16,746 bases of DNA, from assembly GCA_002333145.1 (NCBI GenBank), contig DDBN01000085.1:8887-25632 (forward strand). The letters are read 5' to 3'. The DNA is from Moraxellaceae bacterium UBA2031 (GTDB lineage Bacteria; Pseudomonadota; Gammaproteobacteria; Pseudomonadales; Moraxellaceae). A program made the translations under genes and the position numbers. Shown here piece after piece: positions 1-7,786 of this stretch. The first letter of the stretch is position 1, and each line of letters opens with the position of its first letter. The notes under the pieces were generated by a model, which saw nothing but the letters and a program-made list of their open reading frames with translations, searched no databases and was not told where the DNA came from.

Positions 1-281
1 TTCATCAGCTCGAGAAGACCCTGCATGGTGCCGTCTTCTCCACCACGGCCATGCAACACAATAAAAGCGCGGTCGTAATTTGCCAGCTCAGCAACACTGC
101 GCTCAGCCGGATCGAACGCCTCGGCATTAACGCCCGCCGCCTGAAGTGCATTCAGCACTTCCTGACCGCTGAGCAAGGAAATCGGGCGCTCGGCGGCGGT
201 ACCACCCAGCAGTACAGCCACTCGTCCGAACTGACGAACATTCATCTCCACATTCACAGTATTTTTGCTTTCCGAGTTCAA
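1..281 (-). CDS. ddlB: D-alanine--D-alanine ligase, N-terminal part (runs off the window)
   Basis: Cytoplasmic ATP-grasp ligase that makes D-Ala-D-Ala, the substrate MurF adds to the UDP-MurNAc-tripeptide. Only the N-terminal domain is here. It shows the family pattern FGRVAVLLGGTAAER, then SLLSGQEVLNAL, then FIVLHGRGGEDGTMQG, as in the Ddl enzymes of the dcw cluster. The C-terminal ATP-grasp and catalytic parts lie beyond base 1. Two starts are possible. A TTG at 281-279 overlaps the murC stop (TTGA) and has a strong AAGGAGG seven bases upstream. An ATG at 245 gives a shorter N-terminus but has only GGAG directly abutting it. I chose the TTG because of the ribosome binding site and because, as I recall, Pseudomonas DdlB also has an N-terminal extension before FGRVAVL. 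Identity is secure; the start is less so. Confidence 0.93.
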   Translation of the reverse strand, partial: MNSESKNTVNVEMNVRQFGRVAVLLGGTAAERPISLLSGQEVLNALQAAGVNAEAFDPAERSVAELANYDRAFIVLHGRGGEDGTMQGLLELM

Positions 282-1726
282 TTGACTGCCTCCTTCAAAT
301 AGAGACCGTTTTGAGCCAACTCCAGCGCCACAGCACCAACCGTGCCTGCTCCTTGCGTCAACAGCACATCACCAGGCTGTAGCACATGCGACATTAGGAT
401 GCTTAGTTCCGTGGCACTCTCCACAAATACAGGATCGATAATGCCGCGCGTGCGAATACTGCGCGCCAGCGAACGTCCATCTGCACCGGGAATAGCTTTT
501 TCGCCTGCGCTGTAGACTTCCAGCAGAAGAAGCGCGTCAACTGTGGAAAGCACTTGCACGAAATCATCGAAGCAATCTCGGGTACGTGTATAGCGATGCG
601 GCTGGAACATCATCACCAAACGGCGACCAGGGAAACTCTGACGTGCTGCCTTGATCGTGGCATCCACTTCACGCGGGTGATGCCCATAATCATCCACCAG
701 ACACACACTGCCTTCACCGAGAGGAAAGTCTCCGTACTGCTGGAAACGACGCCCTACGCCTTGAAAACCTGCCAATGCGCCAACAATTGCATCGTCACTG
801 ACCTTTTCATCCGTCGCAATTGCGATGGCAGCCAGTGCATTTAGTACGTTGTGCATGCCGGGCAAATTAAGCGAAATGGGCAGTGGCTCATGCCCTGAAC
901 GCAAAACGGTGAAGTGTGTGCGCAATCCATCTTGGCGAATATCGACAGCCTGTACATCATTTCCATCTTGCAGGCCGTACGTGATGATCGGGCGCGCCAC
1001 TTGCGGCATTACTTCGCGAATTACCGGGTCATCCCCGCACAACACGGCCAGGCCGTAAAAAGGCAAGTTGTGCAAAAAGTCGACAAAGGTCTGCTTCAAC
1101 TTGTCGAAGGACCCGCCATAGGTATCCATGTGGTCGGCATCAATATTGGTGACCACTGCGGCCATTGGCTGCAGATGCAGAAATGACGCATCGCTTTCAT
1201 CCGCCTCGGCGACAAAATAACGACTCTCGCCGAGACGTGCATTTTTCCCCGCACTGTTGAGCAATCCACCAATCACAAATGTTGGGTCACGACCATCCTC
1301 GCCCAGAATGGAAGCAATCAGACTGGTAGTAGTCGTCTTGCCGTGCGTACCGGCAATGGCAATGCCATGGCGATAGCGCATGAGCTCGCCTAGCATTTCG
1401 GCGCGGCGCACTATCGGCAGACGGGCTTCACGGGCTGCAATAATCTCAGGATTCTCTGCATCAATCGCGGAAGACACCACTACAACATCTGCACCACTAA
1501 TATTCTCGGAGCGGTGGCCGATGAAAATCTGCGCACCTAAGGACTGCAGTTCCTGTGTCGCCTTGCCTGCTTTGATATCCGAACCGCTGATGTCATAACC
1601 CTGATTTAGCAAAACTTCGGCAATACCACACATGCCTGCGCCGCCCACGCCAATAAAATGCAAACGACGGATGCGTCGCATTTCTGGGATTTCAATCAGT
1701 CGCGAGCGATTGCTGCGCTTGTTCAT
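278..1726 (-). CDS. murC: UDP-N-acetylmuramate--L-alanine ligase MurC
   Basis: Cytoplasmic ATP-dependent ligase that adds L-Ala to UDP-MurNAc, the first residue of the stem peptide. The 482-residue protein has the Mur-ligase three-domain plan. The N-terminal nucleotide-sugar domain carries GVGGAGMCGIAE (26-37) followed by GSD. The central ATPase domain has the P-loop GTHGKTTTT (126-134), EADESDASF (174-182) and NIDADHMDTY (194-203). The C-terminal domain has FQPHRYTRT. The GTHGKTTTT P-loop and the HRYTRT motif fit MurC rather than MurD, E or F. Its ATG overlaps the murG stop by four bases (ATGA) and is preceded by GAGGTGG, so translation is probably coupled to murG. Length is normal for the family. 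Confidence 0.98.
   Translation of the reverse strand: MNKRSNRSRLIEIPEMRRIRRLHFIGVGGAGMCGIAEVLLNQGYDISGSDIKAGKATQELQSLGAQIFIGHRSENISGADVVVVSSAIDAENPEIIAAREARLPIVRRAEMLGELMRYRHGIAIAGTHGKTTTTSLIASILGEDGRDPTFVIGGLLNSAGKNARLGESRYFVAEADESDASFLHLQPMAAVVTNIDADHMDTYGGSFDKLKQTFVDFLHNLPFYGLAVLCGDDPVIREVMPQVARPIITYGLQDGNDVQAVDIRQDGLRTHFTVLRSGHEPLPISLNLPGMHNVLNALAAIAIATDEKVSDDAIVGALAGFQGVGRRFQQYGDFPLGEGSVCLVDDYGHHPREVDATIKAARQSFPGRRLVMMFQPHRYTRTRDCFDDFVQVLSTVDALLLLEVYSAGEKAIPGADGRSLARSIRTRGIIDPVFVESATELSILMSHVLQPGDVLLTQGAGTVGAVALELAQNGLYLKEAVN
289..295 (-). promoter_or_regulatory. Ribosome binding site pointing to a TTG start for ddlB
   Basis: On the minus strand AAGGAGG sits inside the last codons of murC, seven bases before a TTG that overlaps the murC TGA. 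It is a near-perfect Shine-Dalgarno sequence at ideal distance. The ATG 36 bases further on has none at normal spacing. Confidence 0.6.
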
Positions 1727-2805
1727 TTTCCACCTCGTAGACAGGCCGCAACGACCGTGTCTGTTGATTCTGGTTGCGCTTTGGCGCGTGCTTTACGAGC
1801 CATGCTCAGTAAGGCATCACGATTCATCAATGGTTGTAGCTCACGGGCCAGCTTTTCCGCTGTCAGCTCTTTCTGGGAAATCAACAAAGCCGCACCGGCA
1901 TCACTCAGGTATCGGCCATTGGCTGTCTGGTGGTCATCTACTGCGAAAGGATAAGGAATGAGCACTGAAGCGACACCGGCAGCCGCCAGCTCCGATACGG
2001 TTAGCGCACCAGAGCGACAAATCGCCAGATCCGCCCAGCCATACATCGCGGCCATGTCGTCAATGAATGGCAGTACATCGGCCTTCAGGCCAAGGCCACG
2101 GTATTGAGCAACCGCTTTTTCAGTGTTTTTCTTACCGGCTTGATGACGAATCTCAATAGGCATCTGACCTGCGAGGAGCGATAGAGCCTCTGGAACTAAC
2201 TCGTTCAGAGCGACGGCTCCCTGACTGCCGCCCATAACCAGGACACGCAATGCGCCATTTCGTTCAGCAAAGCGCGCATCAGGCACAGGTAAAGCAGCAA
2301 TATCGATACGTACCGGATTACCTACACATTGCACTTTTTCGGAAGCAGGAAAAGCACTTGGAAATGCTTCCAGCACACGGGTCGCCATACGTGACAGCTG
2401 GCGGTTGGTAAAACCAGCCACCGCATTTTGTTCATGAATGATGAGGGGCTTGCCCAGCAAGCGTGCTGCTACGCCACCCGGCCCAGTGACATAACCGCCA
2501 AGGCCAATCACACAATCTGCCTTTACAACCTTAAGCGTGCGCATTGCTGCAATCACACTACGAGCAATTTTGAATGGTGCCATCAGGAGGCGAACAAGGC
2601 CCTGCCCACGTACTCCGCTGACATCAAGATAAGTGATATCAAAGCCATGTGCTGGCACCAGATCAGCTTCAATACCAGCACGCGTGCCCAGCCAGTGAAT
2701 ACGCACGCCTTGTGCACGCAAAGCTTCTGCCACCGCTAGCGCAGGGAACACATGCCCTCCCGTGCCACCCGCCATAACCACTACACTTTTTACTGAAGGC
2801 ATCAT
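1723..2805 (-). CDS. murG: UDP-GlcNAc:lipid I N-acetylglucosaminyltransferase MurG
   Basis: Peripheral inner-membrane GT-B glycosyltransferase that adds GlcNAc to lipid I to form lipid II on the cytoplasmic face. In the 360-residue protein the first glycine-rich loop GGTGGH is at 13-18, GLGGYVTGP at 101-109, HEQN at 124-127 and the second glycine-rich loop GGSQGA at 192-197. The UDP-GlcNAc-binding stretch RSGALTVSEL (264-273) and PYPFAVDDHQ follow. All key family motifs are present. The start is ATGATG overlapping the ftsW stop, with AGAGGG seven bases upstream of the first ATG. The second ATG is possible and would change only one residue. Confidence 0.98.
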   Translation of the reverse strand: MMPSVKSVVVMAGGTGGHVFPALAVAEALRAQGVRIHWLGTRAGIEADLVPAHGFDITYLDVSGVRGQGLVRLLMAPFKIARSVIAAMRTLKVVKADCVIGLGGYVTGPGGVAARLLGKPLIIHEQNAVAGFTNRQLSRMATRVLEAFPSAFPASEKVQCVGNPVRIDIAALPVPDARFAERNGALRVLVMGGSQGAVALNELVPEALSLLAGQMPIEIRHQAGKKNTEKAVAQYRGLGLKADVLPFIDDMAAMYGWADLAICRSGALTVSELAAAGVASVLIPYPFAVDDHQTANGRYLSDAGAALLISQKELTAEKLARELQPLMNRDALLSMARKARAKAQPESTDTVVAACLRGGK

Positions 2806-3977
2806 GATCGCGCCCTCTTCGCTGCAACAGGAACATTCTGCGAATTTTCTGTATCAATTCGCAGCACCACTCCCAGCATAATGAACACCATTACCAAACT
2901 GGAGCCACCATAACTCACCAGTGGTAACGTTAATCCTTTGGTGGGAAATAGCCCCATGTTGACGCCAATATTGAACAGCGCCTGCATGCAGATCACGAAG
3001 GCAACGCCGTATGCTACGTATGCACCATAGAGCTTTCCGCCAATTTCAGCATTTTGTCCGATACGCAAAATAGTGCGCACTAATAGCCAGAACAAGGCAA
3101 TCATGATCACCACGCCAACCAAACCAAATTCTTCAGCGTAAATGGCAAATACAAAATCCGTATGTGCCTCTGGAAGATAGGAAAGCTTCTGAATGCTGCG
3201 CCCCAAACCAACACCAAACCATTCGCCGCGACCGAAGGCGATCAGGCTTTGAGACAATTGGTATCCAGAATCAAACTGATCTGCCCATGGGTCGGTAAAT
3301 GACACCAAACGCTTAAGACGGTAAGGCTCAAGAACCACCGCAAGCACTCCGGCAACTACGACTAAACCGAACATTGAAGCAAACTGGAGTAGAGGAGTAC
3401 CTGCCAAGCAGAGCATCACTATCACGGCAGAAACCATGACGGCACTGGCACCAAAGTCTGGCTCCAGCAATAATAAGAAAACACCGAACAGCACGACTAA
3501 GCCTGGCGCAACCAACCCTTTCCATTGGCTACGCACCATTTCCTGACGACGCACCAGATACGATGCCATATAAAGAACAACGGCAAATTTGATCACTTCC
3601 GAGGGCTGAATAGTCAGTGGGCCAAGCCCTATCCAGCGCATGCTGCCATTAATACGGCGCCCGATACCTGGAATCAGCACCACTACCAACATCAGAAAAG
3701 CCAGTGCCAATATCCAGAGTACATATTTCTGCAGCGTGGCTACGGGAACACGCATAGCAAATGCGCCTGCACCTAACGCAATAACCATCCAGATCAGATG
3801 CCGTATCAAGAAATAGAATGTACTGCCGTAACGTGTCTCGCCCACTTCCATAGAGGCCGAAGAGACCATTACCAAACCGAGACAGCAGAGAATGCCGACA
3901 CACAACATGAGCAGATAGCGTGATGTTACTCCGCTCATCAAGCCTGGCATCACTGCGGGAATCGGCAATGCTTTCAC
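2802..3977 (-). CDS. ftsW: Septal peptidoglycan polymerase FtsW (SEDS family)
   Basis: Multi-pass inner-membrane SEDS glycosyltransferase that polymerises lipid II at the division site together with FtsI. I start it at a GTG one base after the murD stop, giving 391 residues. A longer open frame upstream runs through murD and has no fitting ribosome site. The protein has about ten hydrophobic segments, GSMRWIGLGP before QPSE (about 111-128), EPDFG (172-176), and LPEAHTDFVFA with the Asp at 274 that matches the catalytic Asp297 of E. coli FtsW. The C-terminal part has FNIGVNMGLFPTKGLTLPL and SYGGSS. The conserved SEDS set is complete. RodA is the close alternative, but the dcw position between murD and murG settles FtsW. 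Confidence 0.96.
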   Translation of the reverse strand: MKALPIPAVMPGLMSGVTSRYLLMLCVGILCCLGLVMVSSASMEVGETRYGSTFYFLIRHLIWMVIALGAGAFAMRVPVATLQKYVLWILALAFLMLVVVLIPGIGRRINGSMRWIGLGPLTIQPSEVIKFAVVLYMASYLVRRQEMVRSQWKGLVAPGLVVLFGVFLLLLEPDFGASAVMVSAVIVMLCLAGTPLLQFASMFGLVVVAGVLAVVLEPYRLKRLVSFTDPWADQFDSGYQLSQSLIAFGRGEWFGVGLGRSIQKLSYLPEAHTDFVFAIYAEEFGLVGVVIMIALFWLLVRTILRIGQNAEIGGKLYGAYVAYGVAFVICMQALFNIGVNMGLFPTKGLTLPLVSYGGSSLVMVFIMLGVVLRIDTENSQNVPVAAKRARS

Positions 3978-3978
3978 A

Positions 3979-5343
3979 TCAACCTCCACACACAGCATTA
4001 ACGGCAGTGACAAACTGTTCGCCGCGGTCTTCGTAATGTTTGAACATGTCGAAGCTAGCGCAGGCCGGCGATAACAGTACGGCATCACCTGAGCATGCCA
4101 ACCCACGCGACAACTCAACTGCTTCCACTAGGCTGGTTGCATTCACTTTCTGCACGCTGCCTGCCACCGCAGCACCAATCTTCGAGCCATCTTCACCGAT
4201 GAGAACCAGTGCTTTTGCAAAGCGCGTAAGTGGATGTGACAGAGGTGAAAAATCCTGGCCTTTCCCAACGCCACCTGCAATCAGGATCAGCTTGCCGTCA
4301 ATAGAGGCTCCCAAACCATTAATAGCCGCCAGTGTGGCGCCAACATTAGTGCCCTTGGAATCGTTGTACCAGGCAATGCCGTCCTTCTCAGTGATCAGCT
4401 CACAGCGATGGCGCAGGCCTGCAAAGTTACGCAAGGTTTTCAGCATGATCGGCATCGGCAAGCCCGCGACTTGCCCCAATGCCAGGCAAGCCAATGCATT
4501 AACCACGTTGTGATCACCACGGATTTTCATGTCACGCACAGGCATCAGCAGAGTCTCTCCCTGCGCCAGAAATTTCTCGCCATTTGCTACGATCACACCA
4601 AACTCGTTATCGACAGGCGCATTCAGGCCAAAACTGGATGTCGGCAAACCCTTTGTAATTGCTGGCGCGGTGAGTGCATCGTCTCGATTGATTACACAAT
4701 GCTGGCAATGGTTGAAAATTCGATACTTGGCAGCGCAATAGGCAGGCATGGAGTCATAACGATCCATGTGGTCTTCACTAATATTGAGCACAACAGACAC
4801 TGCTGCTTGCAATGAGTGTGTTGTCTCCAACTGAAAGCTGGATAACTCCAACACATACATCTGCTGCTCTCCGTGCAAACGCAGCATGTCGAGCACCGGG
4901 AGCCCAAGATTGCCCCCAACGCCCACATCAATACCGGCATTTTTTGCCATCAGGCCAACTAAGGTAGTGACCGTGCTCTTGGCGTTAGACCCTGTAATAG
5001 CAACGATTGGTGCTTTTACTTCACGACAGAAAAGTTCGACATCTCCGGAAATTGGCACACCCGATTCGCGGCTGGCTGCAAGCAGCATTGGCTCGTTTAC
5101 CGAAACACCTGGGCTGGCAATGATTTCATCCGCACGGCGCAACAGAGCAGCATCTAATCCACCGAGGCTAACGATCACATCAGGGAACTCATCACGCAAC
5201 TCGGCAAGGCCGGGCGGATTTTCGCGCGTGTCATTGACTGCCACCGCGAAGCCCCTGCCCTTTAAAAAACGCACACAGGAGAGGCCGGTCTTTCCCAGAC
5301 CGACTACTACCTTCAACCCATTGCGCTCGTTAAATTGCGTCAT
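3979..5343 (-). CDS. murD: UDP-MurNAc-L-alanine--D-glutamate ligase MurD
   Basis: Cytoplasmic Mur ligase that adds D-Glu to UDP-MurNAc-L-Ala. In the 454-residue protein the N-terminal domain has VVGLGKTGLS (13-22). The ATPase P-loop reads GSNAKST (118-124), where E. coli has Gly in place of the Ala. ELSSFQLET and NISEDHMDRY follow, then YNDSKGTN, IAGGVGKGQDF and SPACASFDMF, all MurD signatures. The ATG lies seven bases after the mraY stop. The ribosome site is weak (GGTGA, overlapping that stop), so re-initiation after mraY is likely. Length matches the family, and I see no frameshift or missing catalytic residue. Confidence 0.97.
   Translation of the reverse strand: MTQFNERNGLKVVVGLGKTGLSCVRFLKGRGFAVAVNDTRENPPGLAELRDEFPDVIVSLGGLDAALLRRADEIIASPGVSVNEPMLLAASRESGVPISGDVELFCREVKAPIVAITGSNAKSTVTTLVGLMAKNAGIDVGVGGNLGLPVLDMLRLHGEQQMYVLELSSFQLETTHSLQAAVSVVLNISEDHMDRYDSMPAYCAAKYRIFNHCQHCVINRDDALTAPAITKGLPTSSFGLNAPVDNEFGVIVANGEKFLAQGETLLMPVRDMKIRGDHNVVNALACLALGQVAGLPMPIMLKTLRNFAGLRHRCELITEKDGIAWYNDSKGTNVGATLAAINGLGASIDGKLILIAGGVGKGQDFSPLSHPLTRFAKALVLIGEDGSKIGAAVAGSVQKVNATSLVEAVELSRGLACSGDAVLLSPACASFDMFKHYEDRGEQFVTAVNAVCGG
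3983..3987 (-). promoter_or_regulatory. Ribosome binding site that fixes the GTG start of ftsW
   Basis: GGAGG on the minus strand overlaps the last codons of murD and lies five bases before the GTG at 3977. It rules out the longer in-frame extension and implies coupling to murD translation. Confidence 0.75.
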
Positions 5344-5350
5344 TGCTGTA

Positions 5351-6433
5351 TCACCGCAGTTTCAGTGTAGAAAGGCCAACCAACACCAGCATGAAGCTAA
5401 TAATCCAGAAGCGAACAACCACCTTTGTTTCTGGCCATCCTTTAAGCTCATAGTGATGATGAATAGGGGCCATGCGGAAAATCCGGCGCCCGGTCAGCTT
5501 AAAGGACGCCACTTGCAGCATTACGGATACGGTCTCCATCACGAACAAACCGCCCATGATAAAAAGCACAATCTCTTGGCGCACGATGACGGCTATTACT
5601 CCCAACACCGCACCAAGAGCCAGCGCCCCCACATCACCCATAAACACCTGTGCGGGATATGCGTTGAACCAGAGAAAGCCAAGTCCTGCACCAATAATTG
5701 AGCCGCAGATCACCACCAACTCGCCTGAGCCGGCTATGTAGGGAATATGCAGATAGCTTGCAAATTTTATGTTGCCCGAGAGATAGGCAAATATGGCCAG
5801 CGCACCCGCTACCATGACAGTTGGCATGATCGCCAAACCATCCAGACCATCAGTCAGGTTGACTGCATTGCTGGTGCCCACAATTACGAAGTACGTCAGC
5901 ACCACATAGAAAACACCCAGCGGAATAACAATCGTCTTGAACAGCGGAACAATCAGGCTTGTCTCAACAGGTGTGCGTGCGTAGTAATACAGAAAAACTG
6001 CCGCGCCAATACCTGCAACAGACTGCCAAAGGTATTTCCAGCGGCCCGGCAATCCTCGTGGATTTTTTTCTACCACTTTGCGGTAATCATCTACCCAGCC
6101 AACAGCGCCAAACACCGCCATCACGGCAAGCACTACCCAAATATACGGATTTTTAAGACTGGACCACAGCAGTGTCGAAACCGCGATAGAAACCAATATC
6201 AGTACACCACCCATAGTAGGCGTGCCTGTCTTGGCAAGATGCGACTGCGGCCCATCCGTACGAATGGCTTGTCCGAATTTCATCACGCGCAGTCGCTCGA
6301 TCATCCACGGCCCCCACCACAGGGACAGCGCAAGCGCCGTGGCAATACCGAGCATTGCGCGCAGCGTCAGATACTGAAAGACCAAAAAGCCTTTATGGTA
6401 CTGCGCTAGGAATTCAGCCAACCAAAGCAGCAT
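5351..6433 (-). CDS. mraY: Phospho-MurNAc-pentapeptide transferase MraY
   Basis: Polytopic inner-membrane enzyme that transfers phospho-MurNAc-pentapeptide to undecaprenyl phosphate, giving lipid I. The protein has 360 residues, the same as E. coli MraY, and the catalytic residues keep E. coli numbering: Asp115-Asp116 in VDDYRK and Asp267 in FMGDVGA. HLAKTGTPTMGG (65-76), NAVNLTDGLDGL (189-200) and HHHYELKGWPE (325-335) are present, the last being the MraY histidine loop that tells it apart from WecA. About ten hydrophobic segments alternate with these loops. The ATG is three bases after the murF stop, with AAGGAG nine bases upstream inside the murF end. Confidence 0.98.
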   Translation of the reverse strand: MLLWLAEFLAQYHKGFLVFQYLTLRAMLGIATALALSLWWGPWMIERLRVMKFGQAIRTDGPQSHLAKTGTPTMGGVLILVSIAVSTLLWSSLKNPYIWVVLAVMAVFGAVGWVDDYRKVVEKNPRGLPGRWKYLWQSVAGIGAAVFLYYYARTPVETSLIVPLFKTIVIPLGVFYVVLTYFVIVGTSNAVNLTDGLDGLAIMPTVMVAGALAIFAYLSGNIKFASYLHIPYIAGSGELVVICGSIIGAGLGFLWFNAYPAQVFMGDVGALALGAVLGVIAVIVRQEIVLFIMGGLFVMETVSVMLQVASFKLTGRRIFRMAPIHHHYELKGWPETKVVVRFWIISFMLVLVGLSTLKLR

Positions 6434-6436
6434 CGA

Positions 6437-7786
6437 TCAAGACTCCTTCTTATCCGCAATCGCGTCGACAACCTGCTCCATACGGGCAGAACGCGAGCCT
6501 TTAACGAGAAGGGTGACTACGCCTTCCAGTTCTTTTTCCAATTCTTCAATCAGCAACTGTTTTTCTTGGAATGCACGTGCATCCTGGCCAAAGCCACTGG
6601 CCGTAAAGTTGCTAAACTGACCTACGGTATAGAGCGCATCTATTTTTTTCATTCTTGCGTACTCTCCGACCTCTTTATGGCCTGACTCTGTGGCCTCCCC
6701 CAACTCCCCCATATCCCCCAGCACAAGCACACGACGGCCCGGCAAGTCTGCCAGCACATCAATCGCAGCCTTCACCGCAGCAGGATTCGCGTTGTAAGTG
6801 TCGTCAATCACGACACAGCGCTCGCCTCTGGACCTCAAGGCAAGTCGGCCGGCAACCGGTCGGGTATTTTCGATACCACGCACAATGGCCGCCAGCGGGA
6901 CATGGCTGGCATGTGCCAATGCAGCGGCGGCAAGAGCGTTCATGACGTTATGGCGCCCCAGCAACTGCAATTGAACCGGTGCTGACTCAAGGCCTACATG
7001 CAGTACAAATGCCCACGCATGATTTACACCCATGCGCACATCACTGGCATGCACTGCTTTTGGAGATGATAGAGAAAATTCAATTTGGGAATGCTCGTGA
7101 GCAAGCTCACGCCAGTACGGTGCAAATTCATCATCATGATTGATGACTGCTATGCCTTCAGACTCCAAGCCGCCGTAAATCTCGCCCTTAGCTTCCGAAA
7201 TACCGCGACGCGAGCCAAAGCCTTCCAGATGCGCCGTACCCACATTGGTAATAACCGCTGCATGAGGCGCCACCAAATCACTGGTATAAGCAATCTCACC
7301 CTTGTGATTAGCACCCAACTCGAAAACCCCAAAACGATGCGCTTCGCTAAGCCGCAGCAACGTCAGTGGCACACCAATTTCATTATTTTTGTTGCCGAGC
7401 GTGGCCAGTGTAGGGCCCATGCCTTCAAAAATACTGGCCACCATTTCTTTAGTGGTCGTCTTTCCTGCACTGCCAGTGATAGCCACTCGCGTTAACGAAA
7501 ACTGTTCCCGCCAAGCCTTGGCCAAGCGCCCCAGTGCTACGAAGGTATCGGGCACCAGCACCTGCGGTATTCCTGCTGATGGATCAACACGACTCACCAG
7601 CGCCGCTGTCGCCCCTGCTTCTGCAGCGATTGCGACAAAATTGTTAGCATCAAAATTAGGGCCGGACAGTGCGATAAACATATCGCCCTCAGCCAGAGCA
7701 CGGGTGTCTGTCGAGAAGGAACTGATTCCAGCATCCAAACCCACCAACTCTCCATCCAGAATTTTGGCTATCTGAGAGAGATTCAT
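6437..7786 (-). CDS. murF: UDP-MurNAc-tripeptide--D-alanyl-D-alanine ligase MurF
   Basis: Cytoplasmic Mur ligase that adds D-Ala-D-Ala (made by Ddl) to UDP-MurNAc-tripeptide to complete the pentapeptide. I start at the ATG that overlaps the murE stop by four bases (ATGA), with GGAGG five bases upstream, giving 449 residues. An in-frame GTG 12 bases earlier overlaps that ribosome site and is unlikely. Motifs: STDTR (25-29), P-loop GSAGKTTTKE (105-114), ELGAN (156-160), NVGTAHLEGFGS (181-192), DDTYNANP (328-335), LGDMGELGE and KGSRSARME (429-437). The DDTYNANP and KGSR motifs are specific to MurF. Confidence 0.97.
   Translation of the reverse strand: MNLSQIAKILDGELVGLDAGISSFSTDTRALAEGDMFIALSGPNFDANNFVAIAAEAGATAALVSRVDPSAGIPQVLVPDTFVALGRLAKAWREQFSLTRVAITGSAGKTTTKEMVASIFEGMGPTLATLGNKNNEIGVPLTLLRLSEAHRFGVFELGANHKGEIAYTSDLVAPHAAVITNVGTAHLEGFGSRRGISEAKGEIYGGLESEGIAVINHDDEFAPYWRELAHEHSQIEFSLSSPKAVHASDVRMGVNHAWAFVLHVGLESAPVQLQLLGRHNVMNALAAAALAHASHVPLAAIVRGIENTRPVAGRLALRSRGERCVVIDDTYNANPAAVKAAIDVLADLPGRRVLVLGDMGELGEATESGHKEVGEYARMKKIDALYTVGQFSNFTASGFGQDARAFQEKQLLIEELEKELEGVVTLLVKGSRSARMEQVVDAIADKKES

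Noticed and set aside
3978..4118. 47-codon extension of ftsW into murD
   Set aside because: Overlaps the conserved MurD C-terminus and has no ribosome site, while a GTG one base after the murD stop has GGAGG five bases upstream.
4886..5701. Plus-strand open frame of 271 codons opposite murD and mraY
   Set aside because: Shadow of two strongly conserved minus-strand genes; the composition (Ser, Pro, Thr, Asn, Lys rich, low-complexity) is unlike a real protein.
5747..6409. Plus-strand open frame of 220 codons opposite mraY
   Set aside because: Entirely antisense to a well-conserved mraY, with no motif and composition typical of a reverse-complement membrane-protein gene.
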